From an uncultured Flavobacteriaceae bacterium (GTDB lineage Bacteria > Bacteroidota > Bacteroidia > Flavobacteriales > Flavobacteriaceae): a stretch of DNA of 64,000 nucleotides. The stretch is from contig CANNAC010000012.1 in assembly GCA_947502495.1 (NCBI GenBank), positions 26,722 to 90,721 on the forward strand, in the 5' to 3' direction. This document shows, piece after piece, positions 35,231-43,818 of the stretch. The first letter of the stretch is position 1. Each line of letters opens with the position of its first letter. The notes under the pieces are model-generated. The model did no database searches, was not told the DNA's origin, and saw nothing but the letters and a program-made list of their open reading frames with translations. Position numbers and translations under genes: made by a program.

Positions 35231-35921
35231 TATTCTTGTCTTTTTCATGCTATTCTGTGTGTCTGCAAATGCACAAAACGATAGTATTGCTAAAGCCAAA
35301 AAAGATTCGATTAAACACACTCAAAAATACGGACTTCGTATTGGTGGTGATTTAAGCAAGCTAATAAGAACTGCTCTGGATGACGACTATAAAGGTTTTG
35401 AAATCATGGCCGATTTTAGGCTAACCAAACGTATCTATATTGCTGGAGAACTTGGTACCGAAGAAAGAACGCTAGGTAACGACTACGTGAATGCTACAGC
35501 TTCTGGTTCTTATTTTAAAGCAGGAATAGATTATAATTCATATACCAATTGGTTTGGTATGCACAACATGATTTATGGAGGTTTACGTGTTGGAGCAAGT
35601 ACCTTCAGCCAAACAAGAAATAGCTATGCAGTATATTCGCAAGAACAGTATTGGGAACCTCTAATTTCTAATGATTCCGAAAAATTTAGCGGCTTAACTG
35701 CTATTTGGGCCGAACTAATTATTGGTATTAAAGCCGAAGTATTACCTAACTTATTTATAGGTATTAACGCGCAATTAAAAAGCATGATTAGTCAAGACCA
35801 GCCAAATAACTTCGAAAACCTATACGTTCCTGGCTATAACAGAACCTATGATGGAAGTAGCTTTGGTGTAGGTTATGGCTATAATATTTCTTACCTTATT
35901 CCTTTATTTAAAAAAGGATAA
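35196..35921 (+). CDS. DUF6048 outer-membrane beta-barrel protein
   Basis: A 241-residue exported protein with a signal peptide ending in SANAQ and a mature part of amphipathic beta strands (KYGLRIGGDLSKLI, FEIMADFRLTKRIYIAGELG, GSYFKAGIDYNSY, YGGLRVGASTFSQ, GIKAEVLPNLFIGINAQL, FGVGYGYNISYLIPLF). This fits the DUF6048 family of Bacteroidota. The ATG at 35202 is an alternative start two codons in. The gene overlaps its upstream neighbour by 35 bases, so the pair is translationally coupled; both products are envelope proteins and may form one complex. Confidence 0.8.
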   Translation: MKMKHTFTFSINILVFFMLFCVSANAQNDSIAKAKKDSIKHTQKYGLRIGGDLSKLIRTALDDDYKGFEIMADFRLTKRIYIAGELGTEERTLGNDYVNATASGSYFKAGIDYNSYTNWFGMHNMIYGGLRVGASTFSQTRNSYAVYSQEQYWEPLISNDSEKFSGLTAIWAELIIGIKAEVLPNLFIGINAQLKSMISQDQPNNFENLYVPGYNRTYDGSSFGVGYGYNISYLIPLFKKG

Positions 35922-35925
35922 GACC

Positions 35926-36453
35926 ATGAACAAAGAAGATATTGTAAGTAATCTACAAGAAAAACATAGTACACTTATAGATTGGTTGCAAAATCAGGAA
36001 GATGATAAGTGGCAGGAAGGTCCGGAAGGAAAATGGACCTCAGGACAACAAGCATTGCATTTACTACAAAGCATAAAACCCTTAAACAATGCGTTAAGCA
36101 TGCCTAAATTTTTATTGAAATTTAAATTTGGCAAAGCAAATAGAGCATTAAGAGATTATGATACTATTGTGAAACGCTACCAAGAACGATTAGTCGGCGT
36201 ACAAGGCAAAACCTTTAAAGGTTCGCAAAACATGAAAGTGCCTACCTTAAGCGAAAAAGATTACATACTGAGCAGACTACAAGTAGAAAACAAAAAACTA
36301 CAATACAAAACTCTAAAACGCTGGAGTGACAAACAATTGGACACCTATATCTTACCGCATCCTTTAATGGGAAAAATGCCTGTAAGAGAAATTATTATGT
36401 GGACTGCACACCACGTAGAACATCACACGCAAATTCTTCAAGAAAAATATTAG
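35926..36453 (+). CDS. DinB-family protein
   Basis: A 175-residue four-helix-bundle protein of the DinB superfamily, starting at the ATG at 35926, four bases after the DUF6048 stop. It has the LIDWLQNQEDDKWQEGPEGKWTSGQQALHLLQSI opening with a first His ligand and the C-terminal WTAHHVEHHTQIL with the other His ligands, in the pattern expected for a metal site. Members include bacillithiol or mycothiol transferases; the substrate here is unknown. It is a second DinB-type gene in the window, not closely similar to the one at 8116. Confidence 0.8.
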   Translation: MNKEDIVSNLQEKHSTLIDWLQNQEDDKWQEGPEGKWTSGQQALHLLQSIKPLNNALSMPKFLLKFKFGKANRALRDYDTIVKRYQERLVGVQGKTFKGSQNMKVPTLSEKDYILSRLQVENKKLQYKTLKRWSDKQLDTYILPHPLMGKMPVREIIMWTAHHVEHHTQILQEKY

Positions 36454-36532
36454 TATAAAAACGAGGAAGCTGACAAATATCATAGTTAAACACCTACTAA
36501 TCAAAGACCTTTATGTTATATAATCCTATACC

Positions 36533-37072
36533 ATGAAATCTTTAAAAATTTTAAGCCTTTTTACTTTCATTCTTTTATTTGGTTGCGCGGCTACCATAGA
36601 TATTATATCAGAATACGACGAAGAAGTAGATTTTAACTACTACGAAACCTTTATGCTTTGTTTGGATGATTTTCAAGTAGACAGCACCAAATACCCAAAC
36701 CTAGATAATACCTATGTTCGTGAATTAATTGCAGGTGAAGTTGACAAGAACATGGCTGCATTAGGTTACAGAACCAATGTGTTTAGTCCGCAATTACAAG
36801 CTGGTTTTAAAATCTCCATTACCGAAAAAGAAACCTTTGTAAAAAACTGCGAATTAGACAATGAATTTGACTATTGGAGAACCTGTACTATAAATGCTGT
36901 TATATACACCAAAGAAACACTCATTCTATATGTTTCCGATATCGAAAAAAACCAAGTAATATGGCAAGCCACCATTCCATGTGAACTAGATAAATCGAAA
37001 CCTGCTTTACGAAAGCATATTAAGACTTTAGTAGATCAACTTTTCTTAGAATTTCCAGAAGTGAGCAAATAA
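36533..37072 (+). CDS. DUF4136-like lipoprotein
   Basis: A 179-residue lipoprotein (lipobox LFGC, about Cys18). The pattern, with a DFNYYETFMLC-like early strand, conserved REL-AGEVDKNMAALGY helix, and a late YVSDIEKNQVIWQATIPCELDKS strand, resembles DUF4136, a family of small outer-membrane lipoproteins of unknown function. Additional cysteines in the mature part (KNCELDNEFDYWRTC) could form a disulfide. It follows the DinB gene by 79 bases and may be the last gene of the transcript. Confidence 0.7.
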   Translation: MKSLKILSLFTFILLFGCAATIDIISEYDEEVDFNYYETFMLCLDDFQVDSTKYPNLDNTYVRELIAGEVDKNMAALGYRTNVFSPQLQAGFKISITEKETFVKNCELDNEFDYWRTCTINAVIYTKETLILYVSDIEKNQVIWQATIPCELDKSKPALRKHIKTLVDQLFLEFPEVSK

Positions 37073-37114
37073 GGAAACGATAGACATTCAAGACAAAAGA
37101 TAGTTTGCTAAAAA

Positions 37115-38287
37115 CTAATCCTCGTCTGGATTCATATATTTCCCTTTTTTACTACCTGCGTACATTTCGTATTTCACCAAACGCGCTTCTAGTTTCGCAT
37201 TAAATACTTTTATTTTTCGTGAAGGACGTAAACCTACAAACTTTAAAGCTTCTATATTAGAAGTAATTAACCATGCGTCTGTTCCTGGGTACCCTTGTTT
37301 TAAAGTATCCCCAATTTTTCCGTAAAAATCTTCGATATCTAAATTATCTAAACGTTCTCCGTAAGGCGGATTAAAAACCATGTGTAGTTTTTCATCTCCT
37401 CCTTTTTGTGTTTTAAAGAAATCTTCGTGTTTAATGGTAGCAAATTCGTCTAAATGTGCATTTTTTAAATTCTCTTTTGCTTTTGCTACAGCACTTGGTG
37501 ATTTATCAAAACCAAGTAATCTATGATGAAAATCTCTAGTTCTACCCAACAGAGATTCTTCAATTTTTTCAAAAAGTTCTACATCCCAATCACTCCAACG
37601 CTCAAAACCAAATTCCTTTCGCATCAAGTTTGGTGGTATGTTACAGGCTATCATAGCTGCTTCCACAAGCATCGTTCCAGAACCACACATTGGGTCCATA
37701 AAATCGGTTTGTCCATCCCAACCAGAAAGCATAATTAAACCCGCAGCAAGTACTTCGTTAATTGGTGCAATATTGGTAGCTGTTTTATAACCACGTTTGT
37801 GTAACGACTCTCCAGAACTATCTAAAGAAAGCGTACACATTTGTCTATCGATATGCACATTTACCTTTAAGTCTGGAAAACGCAAATCTATATTTGGTCT
37901 TTCGCCAGTAGTATCTCTAAATTTGTCTACAATGGCATCTTTCGTTTTTAAAGAAATATACTGCGAATGAGTAAACTGTGTAGAATTCACAGTAGAACTA
38001 ATCGCTAAAGTACCTGAAGATTTCATGTATTCACTCCAATCCATTTTGTACACTTGTTTGTACAAATCCTCTTCATTGACAATTCTAAAAGTCTTAATAG
38101 GTTTTAAAATCTTAATTGCCGTACGCAAGCCTAAGTTCGCTTTATACATAAAGCCCTTATCTCCAACAAAAGTAACGCTTCTAACGCCAATTTTCACCTG
38201 TTGCGCACCTAATTGAGTTAGCTCTTTTGCTAATATCTCTTCAAAGCCAAATAAAGTTTTGGCTAGCATTTTAAAATTATTCTCCAT
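37115..38287 (-). CDS. THUMP-domain class I SAM-dependent RNA methyltransferase (RlmL-type N-terminal half)
   Basis: A 390-residue enzyme with an N-terminal ferredoxin-like/THUMP region (about 1-155) and a methyltransferase domain related to the N-terminal half of RlmL, which makes m2G2445 in 23S rRNA. Motifs: the FMDPMCGSGTMLVEAAMIACNIPPNL SAM-binding block, GFERWSDWD, and the catalytic NPPYGERL. The start is ATG at 38285-38287; a longer frame begins with TTG upstream. E. coli RlmL has a second methyltransferase domain (RlmK) that is absent here. The substrate cannot be read from sequence. Its promoter overlaps head to head with that of the next methyltransferase. Confidence 0.87.
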   Translation of the reverse strand: MENNFKMLAKTLFGFEEILAKELTQLGAQQVKIGVRSVTFVGDKGFMYKANLGLRTAIKILKPIKTFRIVNEEDLYKQVYKMDWSEYMKSSGTLAISSTVNSTQFTHSQYISLKTKDAIVDKFRDTTGERPNIDLRFPDLKVNVHIDRQMCTLSLDSSGESLHKRGYKTATNIAPINEVLAAGLIMLSGWDGQTDFMDPMCGSGTMLVEAAMIACNIPPNLMRKEFGFERWSDWDVELFEKIEESLLGRTRDFHHRLLGFDKSPSAVAKAKENLKNAHLDEFATIKHEDFFKTQKGGDEKLHMVFNPPYGERLDNLDIEDFYGKIGDTLKQGYPGTDAWLITSNIEALKFVGLRPSRKIKVFNAKLEARLVKYEMYAGSKKGKYMNPDED

Positions 38288-38307
38288 GTTTTTCGACAAA
38301 TAGATTG

Positions 38308-38326
38308 CAAAAATAGATTATTTTTG
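38308..38326. promoter_or_regulatory. Two divergent -7 promoter boxes three bases apart
   Basis: TATTTTTG on the minus strand (38308-38315) and on the plus strand (38319-38326), each about 20 bases from the start codon of a methyltransferase gene. Only one polymerase can bind at a time, so the two genes may exclude each other at initiation. Confidence 0.65.
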
Positions 38327-38345
38327 TGCTGATATATAACAATAC

Positions 38346-39077
38346 ATGATAAAAAGCAAAAAAGAATGGTTTGCTTCTTGGTTTGATTCGCCATTTTACC
38401 ATATTCTTTACAAAGACAGAGATTATACCGAAGCGCAACAGTTTATGGATAATCTTACCGATTATTTAAATATTCCTGAAGGTGGAAAAATATTAGATCT
38501 TGCCTGCGGAAAAGGTAGACATTCGGTCTATCTAAACACTTTAGGATACGACGTAACTGGAGTAGATTTATCGGAAAACAGCATAGCACATGCCAAACAA
38601 TTCGAAAATGAAACCTTGCACTTTAATGTGCATGACATGAGTACACCTTATGAACATCAATTTGATGCTGTTTTTAATTTGTTTACCAGTTTTGGTTATT
38701 TCGACAAAGAAGAAGATAACTTGAATACCATAAAAGCTATTAAATCGGAATTAAACGAATTTGGTTTTGGTGTTATCGATTTTATGAATAGTGAATACGT
38801 AATAGACAACTTAGTTGCCGAAGATGTAAAAACGGTCGAAGGTATTGCCTTCACTCAAAAACGTAGCGTTGTTGATGGGTATATAATCAAAGATATTTCT
38901 TTCACTGTTGATGGCGAAGCTTATAATTTTCAAGAACGTGTAAGAGGGTTTACTTTAGCAGATTTTGAAACTCTTTTTGAACAAGCTGGCGTGTATTTAT
39001 TGGACGTATTTGGTGATTTTAAACTCAATAAGTTTCACGCCAAACAAAGTGAAAGACTAATTATGATTTTTAAATAG
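38346..39077 (+). CDS. Class I SAM-dependent methyltransferase
   Basis: A 243-residue Rossmann methyltransferase. The SAM-binding loop is KILDLACGKGRHSVYLNTLGYDVTGVDLS (about 45-73), followed by FDAVFNLFTSFGYFDKEEDNLNTI. The N-terminal WFASWFDSPFYHILYKDRDYTEA block is common to a Bacteroidota subfamily. The target is unknown; small-molecule or RNA substrates are both possible. The divergent arrangement with the RlmL-like gene is probably just shared intergenic space. Confidence 0.87.
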   Translation: MIKSKKEWFASWFDSPFYHILYKDRDYTEAQQFMDNLTDYLNIPEGGKILDLACGKGRHSVYLNTLGYDVTGVDLSENSIAHAKQFENETLHFNVHDMSTPYEHQFDAVFNLFTSFGYFDKEEDNLNTIKAIKSELNEFGFGVIDFMNSEYVIDNLVAEDVKTVEGIAFTQKRSVVDGYIIKDISFTVDGEAYNFQERVRGFTLADFETLFEQAGVYLLDVFGDFKLNKFHAKQSERLIMIFK

Positions 39078-39170
39078 TCAAACCTATAATAACATTAGAT
39101 TTAACTGTAATTGAAACTGTTCCTCTAAGCGCTGTCGAAGAGTCTTTAAATTAAATATTTCTTTAAATAG

Positions 39171-39842
39171 ATGCAAAACATATTATTACCAATATTAAGT
39201 GTGCTTTTAGGCTATGCCTTTGTTTTAATTTTAAAACCAACGCAAAACAAAAACTTAAAATTATTACTCGCTTTTAGTGGTGCTTTCCTCCTATCTATAA
39301 CCGTTTTTAATTTTTTACCAGAAGTGTACCAACATACCAACAAGCCAATAGGTTTGTTTATAATGATTGGTATTTTGCTTCAAATAGTTTTAGAATTTTT
39401 CTCTAAAGGCGCAGAACATGGACACGTACATTTAGATAAAAGTGCCACCGCTTTTCCTTGGTTATTATTTATAAGTTTGAGTATTCATAGCGTTTTAGAA
39501 GGTATTCCAATACACAACCATAGTAGTTTATTGTATGGCATTATAATCCATAAACTGCCCGTTGCTATTATACTTGCCACCTTCTTTTTTGCTTCTCAAT
39601 TACCAAAAGCAAAGGTTGCTTTTTTCTTAATTCTGTTTGCATTTATGACACCTTTTGGTGTTTTCCTCTCTGAAAAATTCACGTTTATTCAAGATTATTA
39701 TTTTGAAATTTCGGCTATAGTAATTGGTATCTTTTTACATATTTCTACAACTATTTTATTTGAAAGTAATGAAGACCATAAATTTAATGTTACCAAACTA
39801 ATAACCATTGTAGCAGCTATTGCGATTGCCTATTTTGTTTGA
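39171..39842 (+). CDS. ZIP-family metal transporter
   Basis: A 223-residue ZIP transporter with about seven or eight membrane helices, moving zinc, iron or manganese into the cytoplasm. The central helix carries the ZIP signature HSVLEGIPIHNHSSLLYG and the next helix IIHKLPVAIILATFF, providing the His and Glu-type metal ligands. A His-containing loop (GAEHGHVHLDKS) lies before it. The length is at the short end for the family. It has no metal-homeostasis neighbour. Confidence 0.88.
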   Translation: MQNILLPILSVLLGYAFVLILKPTQNKNLKLLLAFSGAFLLSITVFNFLPEVYQHTNKPIGLFIMIGILLQIVLEFFSKGAEHGHVHLDKSATAFPWLLFISLSIHSVLEGIPIHNHSSLLYGIIIHKLPVAIILATFFFASQLPKAKVAFFLILFAFMTPFGVFLSEKFTFIQDYYFEISAIVIGIFLHISTTILFESNEDHKFNVTKLITIVAAIAIAYFV

Positions 39843-39851
39843 TACTTTTTA

Positions 39852-39871
39852 ATTTCCGCGAAGGCGGAAAT
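39852..39871 (-). repeat. Small hairpin repeat, copy C, just after the ZIP gene
   Basis: A perfect 8-bp stem, ATTTCCGC/GCGGAAAT, with loop GAAG. It is an exact inverted copy of the 20-base element at 39964-39983, 92 bases away. Confidence 0.75.
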
Positions 39872-39963
39872 CTTTTAAATTTTCAAATAATTTTGAAAAA
39901 TAAAAAAGTAAATTAAATGGAGTTAAGCTAAAAAACAATTTTTAACAAAACTAAAATCATAAG

Positions 39964-39983
39964 ATTTCCGCCTTCGCGGAAAT
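39964..39983 (+). repeat. Small hairpin repeat, copy D, in front of the DUF4268 start codon
   Basis: ATTTCCGC-CTTC-GCGGAAAT; the element ends nine bases before the ATG at 39993. Identical, in inverted orientation, to copy C. Confidence 0.75.
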
Positions 39984-39992
39984 GAAAAAACT

Positions 39993-40421
39993 ATGTACTC
40001 TAAAGAAGAATCCAGACAGATAAAGCAATTATTTTGGACTAGTTTTGGGAAATCATTTCCTAGAAAGTGGATCTTATATAATACCAAGATAAAAGGTTTC
40101 ACCTTTAAATTCCACTTTGATAACAAAACAGCTTTGGTTACTCTAGATCTGGAAGACGATTTAGAAAACCGAATTACCTATTGGGAGAAATTACAATCCT
40201 TAAAGTCCATTTTGCACAACGAATACTTGCCCGATGCTATTTTTGAAGAAGAGTACTTTTTAGAAAACGGGAAAGAAATTTCACGTATCTATGTTCCTTT
40301 AGATAAAAAAGTATCCATCCATAATAAAAACACATGGCAAGAGGTTATGGTATTCTTTAATGAAAACATGCATCAATTTGAAGCCTTTTTCGAAGAATAT
40401 CAAGACATTATAGATGTGTAA
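39993..40421 (+). CDS. DUF4268-like protein
   Basis: A 142-residue soluble protein with the DUF4268 pattern: an N-terminal helix KEESRQIKQLFWTSFGKSF, then the strands FTFKFHFDNKTALVTLDL and the helical ITYWEKLQSLKSIL, then LPDAIFEEEYFLENGKEISRIYVPL. The DUF4268 fold occurs alone or fused to DNA-processing proteins, but the function is not known. It starts nine bases after a small hairpin repeat, and no conventional promoter box is evident between that and the ZIP gene. Confidence 0.75.
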   Translation: MYSKEESRQIKQLFWTSFGKSFPRKWILYNTKIKGFTFKFHFDNKTALVTLDLEDDLENRITYWEKLQSLKSILHNEYLPDAIFEEEYFLENGKEISRIYVPLDKKVSIHNKNTWQEVMVFFNENMHQFEAFFEEYQDIIDV

Positions 40422-40427
40422 TTTCCT

Positions 40428-40435
40428 TATATTTG
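40428..40435 (+). promoter_or_regulatory. -7 promoter element of the hydrolase gene
   Basis: TATATTTG, giving a leader of about 65 bases for the gene at 40504; the leader holds a small hairpin (TTTCC-ATT-GGAAA flanked by GGTAT and TACC) at about 40446-40470. Confidence 0.6.
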
Positions 40436-40503
40436 TTTAGATGATGGTATGTCTTTCCATTGGAAATACCAGCCAAATAAGGCGTCCCTATATAAAAAAT
40501 TAA

Positions 40504-41709
40504 ATGGCAAATAAAAAAAATGCAGATTCCAAATTACAAGGCATTAGTCGTTTAATTACAGATGCCACCATAGGAATTACCAACTTGGTAGAATCCATGC
40601 ATAACAGAGTAGTACATCCGCCATTTTTACCTTCTACTCCAATACAACACCTAATTACCAATATTTCAGGAATCGCATATAAAAACATTCGATGGAGTAC
40701 TAAACGTATTGGTAGCGGTGTCGATAAAGCTTTAGGGAAATTTGTTTCCGTTAGTGGAAAAATGAAAACTACCGAAGAAAGGGACGTATTACAATCCGTT
40801 TTAAACGGAATTATTGGTGACTATTTAGAGAAAACTGAAAATCCTTTATGCATTACTATGCAATTCAGAAACGAAGGAAAAGCAATTCCTCTAGATAAAA
40901 AAAGCATTACTAAAGCATATCCAGTTATCCACGGAAAAATTATCTTAATGGTTCATGGTTCTTGTATGAACGATCTGCAATGGACTAGAAAGGAACATAA
41001 TCACGGAACGGCATTGGCTGAAGACCTAGAAAAAACCCCCATTTATATACAATATAATAGTGGTCTTCATATTTCTACCAACGGACAAAAACTCAATGAA
41101 TTATTAGAAGAATTGGTACAACATTGGCCGGTTCCAGTAGAAGAACTAGTAATTATTGCACATAGTATGGGTGGTTTAGTTTCTAGAAGCGCAATATATT
41201 ACGGACAACAACAAAAACAATCCTGGACAAAACAACTTAAAAAAATCGTTTTTCTAGGCACACCACATCATGGAGCGCCATTGGAAAAAGCAGGAAACTA
41301 TATAGATGTTATTTTAGAAGCTGTTCCCTACGCAAAACCATTCGCAAGATTAGGAAAAATTAGAAGCGCTGGTGTTACCGATTTAAGATATGGCAACCTA
41401 TTGGACACCGATTGGCAAAATAGGGATCGCTTTGAAATGCAAAAAGATCAAAGGCAACATGTTCCATTACCAAAAAAGACAGATTGCTACAGTATAGCAG
41501 CCGTTGCTGGTAAGAATAACACATCTGGTATTCCGCAATTATTAGGTGATAATATGGTGGGTGTAAAAAGTGCTTTAGGGCAACATAAAAATCCAGACAA
41601 AGATTTAAACTTCAAGAAGAAAAATACGTGGATCGTTTATGAGAATAATCATTTAGACTTATTAAGTAATCCAAAAATATATTCTAAAATAAAAACTTGG
41701 ATCGCCTGA
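40504..41709 (+). CDS. Alpha/beta hydrolase, lipase/PGAP1-like
   Basis: A 401-residue cytoplasmic or peripheral protein; no signal peptide. The N-terminal 130 residues are helical and unassigned. The hydrolase core begins at about 135 with KIILMVHGSCMNDLQWT (oxyanion region), followed by the nucleophile elbow IIAHSMGGLVSRSA (GxSxG-type, here AHSMG), the FLGTPHHGAPLEKAG block typical of PGAP1-like and triacylglycerol lipases, and a C-terminal His in NNHLDLLSNP. It should be an esterase or lipase; the substrate is unknown. Confidence 0.82.
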   Translation: MANKKNADSKLQGISRLITDATIGITNLVESMHNRVVHPPFLPSTPIQHLITNISGIAYKNIRWSTKRIGSGVDKALGKFVSVSGKMKTTEERDVLQSVLNGIIGDYLEKTENPLCITMQFRNEGKAIPLDKKSITKAYPVIHGKIILMVHGSCMNDLQWTRKEHNHGTALAEDLEKTPIYIQYNSGLHISTNGQKLNELLEELVQHWPVPVEELVIIAHSMGGLVSRSAIYYGQQQKQSWTKQLKKIVFLGTPHHGAPLEKAGNYIDVILEAVPYAKPFARLGKIRSAGVTDLRYGNLLDTDWQNRDRFEMQKDQRQHVPLPKKTDCYSIAAVAGKNNTSGIPQLLGDNMVGVKSALGQHKNPDKDLNFKKKNTWIVYENNHLDLLSNPKIYSKIKTWIA

Positions 41710-42327
41710 TCTTTGATTTTTTTTAAGGAAAATCAGGCTATTATAAAGGTTTAATTATATTTACAAAAGAAAATAGTATTCTATATATAACAAGTTTAAA
41801 CAAGGCCACTAAGCATATATGAATACGAAATAAACAATATGAATGAGCGAGAAAACTACATTAGATTTTCCAAAAAGGAACACGTTCACACACTGAGCGT
41901 CAGAATACCTTTTAACTAGAAAGAACTATTGATTTGAACATCTACTTCATTCCTACCCCTTATATGTTTCTCGGAAATGAAATTGGAATTTTTGTTTCTA
42001 TATTAACTTTAATAGCTTACACTTTTTATCGTTCTACTTCTTGGATTTTCTTCGCAGAATTAAAAATTGATGAGAAATCCGAAAAGATAAATCGGCTATA
42101 AAAAAACATTGAAGAGGAATTTCACCTTGAATTAAAATATGGTTTTTACAAAAGAAACAAACCAGCAAGAGTTTGAAGTTTACATGAACGGAAAGTTGAT
42201 TTACAAAAAATGGATTAAGACTGGAGAATCTAAAGTTTTTGACATTATGGCTTATGACAAATACACGGAATATTCAATAAAATAATCAGAAAAACAACCA
42301 TACATAAACAATTAAAAACTAACGATT
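41710..42327 (+). other. Gap with small or decayed reading frames
   Basis: No long gene is here. Three short frames stand out: 41839-41921 (26 codons, soluble), 41964-42101 (45 codons, a membrane-like peptide with GIFVSILTLIAYTFYRSTSW) and 42139-42285 (48 codons, EVYMNGKLIYKKWIKTGES). All have ATG starts, but the spacing, lack of promoter boxes and the charged frame fragments between them look like remains of decayed genes. The membrane peptide is the best candidate for a real small protein. Confidence 0.4.
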
Positions 42328-42945
42328 TTGTTAAAATACATTCTAATAATCTTTACCATATTTTGCTTTTCATCCGCCCATTCACAACATGAATGGACAC
42401 CTGCAAAAGTCATCTTAAAAAATGGTGCTTCATTCCGAGGTTTGGTAAAATTCCCTAAGCATTCTGGCGGACTAATATCCATTGGAAGTACAGCTTTTAA
42501 ATACAAAAAAAACAGAAAATCTAAAACGGAAAAATACGGAAATGAAGCGGTCCAAGAAGTAATTTTCGGAGATGAAGCGTTTGCAACGGTACATTATAAA
42601 TATGTTCCGATTAGGCCAAACAAACATATTTTATTAAAAGAAGTAGTCCATGGAAAAGTAAGTCTATACTCCAGAACGGTATTATTATTTCAAGACACAT
42701 ACTTGCCAGACCTAAATCCAAAAATAGCAGGTTATTACTATGATGATACACAATTCTATCTAAAAAGAAAGCAGGAACAAGTCGCCAAATTAATTGTTGA
42801 TCCAAATACTTTTATATCCTTCTCGTTAGAAACCAAAAAATATTTTTCAGATTGCAAAGAAATAGTGGATTACCTAGATAATGACCTTTATGAGTTAAAT
42901 AATCTGATTGAATTGGTGGAGGATTATAACCTTTTATGTGAATAA
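42328..42945 (+). CDS. Exported protein of unknown function
   Basis: A 205-residue protein with a signal peptide (ILIIFTIFCFSSAHSQ). The mature part starts with HEWTPAKVILKNGASFRGLVKFP and continues with beta-strand segments (KVSLYSRTVLLF, YYYDDTQFYLKRKQEQVAKLIV) and an acidic helical C-terminus (VDYLDNDLYELNNLIELVEDYN). This layout is common in small secreted flavobacterial proteins, but I recognise no named family. The start codon must be TTG at 42328; there is no in-frame ATG before the signal core. Confidence 0.7.
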   Translation: MLKYILIIFTIFCFSSAHSQHEWTPAKVILKNGASFRGLVKFPKHSGGLISIGSTAFKYKKNRKSKTEKYGNEAVQEVIFGDEAFATVHYKYVPIRPNKHILLKEVVHGKVSLYSRTVLLFQDTYLPDLNPKIAGYYYDDTQFYLKRKQEQVAKLIVDPNTFISFSLETKKYFSDCKEIVDYLDNDLYELNNLIELVEDYNLLCE

Positions 42946-43003
42946 AAAAACATTCACAACAAATTGTATTTCAAGAAAATAAATGAATGCTTAAAATAAA
43001 TTA

Positions 43004-43786
43004 ATGGGAATATTTGACATATTTAAAAAGAAAAAAATAGAATCTACTTTTCCTGAAAATGAACTGGAGCGAAACTTGATGAAAGCCGCCACAGATATTT
43101 CAGCAAGACATGCGTTTTACATCAAATTATTATGGAACGAGTTAATCGTTTTAACCAATAAAAACACCGAATTAGAAGCAGGAAGAAAAACGTTAGAAAA
43201 AGATACCGAAGTACAATTTGCGACTTTAGAAAGCGGACAAATACTTGTATTTACAGCTACAAATAGGATTTTTGATAAAGGAATTATTAAAGAACAAGTT
43301 CCCTTTATGGCAATTAAAGGGCAAGACCTTTTTACCATGACAAAAGGAGCAACTTTTGTATTAAATCCATATTCCGATTACGGGAAAGAATTAGTTCCGC
43401 AAGAAATTGAAAGTCTTTTAAATGGTTCCATATTCGAAAAAAGTAATGAAGTGGAAATTAAAAAAGATACCGAAGTGTTACTTGCACAACCTATAAAATA
43501 TCCTACAGAATTAGTAAAAGCGTTAATAGAGTTATTCGAAAAAGAAGATAACGTAAAAGCAGCATATTTAGCGACCATAAAAATGGATCAATCTGATAAA
43601 CCACCTCATTTAATTATCGCGATAGATCTGGAAGGAAACATGTCTTCCGTTTCGGGAAAGGCAGGTGCATTAGCGGAATCCATTATAGAAAAAAAAGAAA
43701 TTATCGATTTTATAAAAATAGAAAACGATAATGGAATTTCTGAATATTTCCTGAATCAAACGGAAGCCTTTTACAAACGGAATTAA
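43004..43786 (+). CDS. SseB-like protein (enhanced serine sensitivity family)
   Basis: A 260-residue soluble protein with two domains: an SseB N-terminal domain (about 20-135, with LWNELIVLTNKN, VPFMAIKGQDLFTMTKG, NPYSDYGKELVPQEIESLL) and an SseB C-terminal domain (about 150-255, LAQPIKYPTELVKALIELFEKEDNVKAAYLATI). In E. coli, SseB affects serine sensitivity by an unclear mechanism; related domains occur in type III secretion contexts and immunity-like proteins. There is no partner gene that would suggest a toxin or secretion system. It lies in the run of unrecognised genes at 42-47 kb. Confidence 0.75.
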   Translation: MGIFDIFKKKKIESTFPENELERNLMKAATDISARHAFYIKLLWNELIVLTNKNTELEAGRKTLEKDTEVQFATLESGQILVFTATNRIFDKGIIKEQVPFMAIKGQDLFTMTKGATFVLNPYSDYGKELVPQEIESLLNGSIFEKSNEVEIKKDTEVLLAQPIKYPTELVKALIELFEKEDNVKAAYLATIKMDQSDKPPHLIIAIDLEGNMSSVSGKAGALAESIIEKKEIIDFIKIENDNGISEYFLNQTEAFYKRN

Positions 43787-43818
43787 GCCTATACAAACCA
43801 GCTATTACGAATACGAAA

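Noticed and set aside
43004..43786. SseB-like gene as part of a type III or VI secretion/toxin system
   Set aside because: No secretion, chaperone or toxin genes are adjacent.
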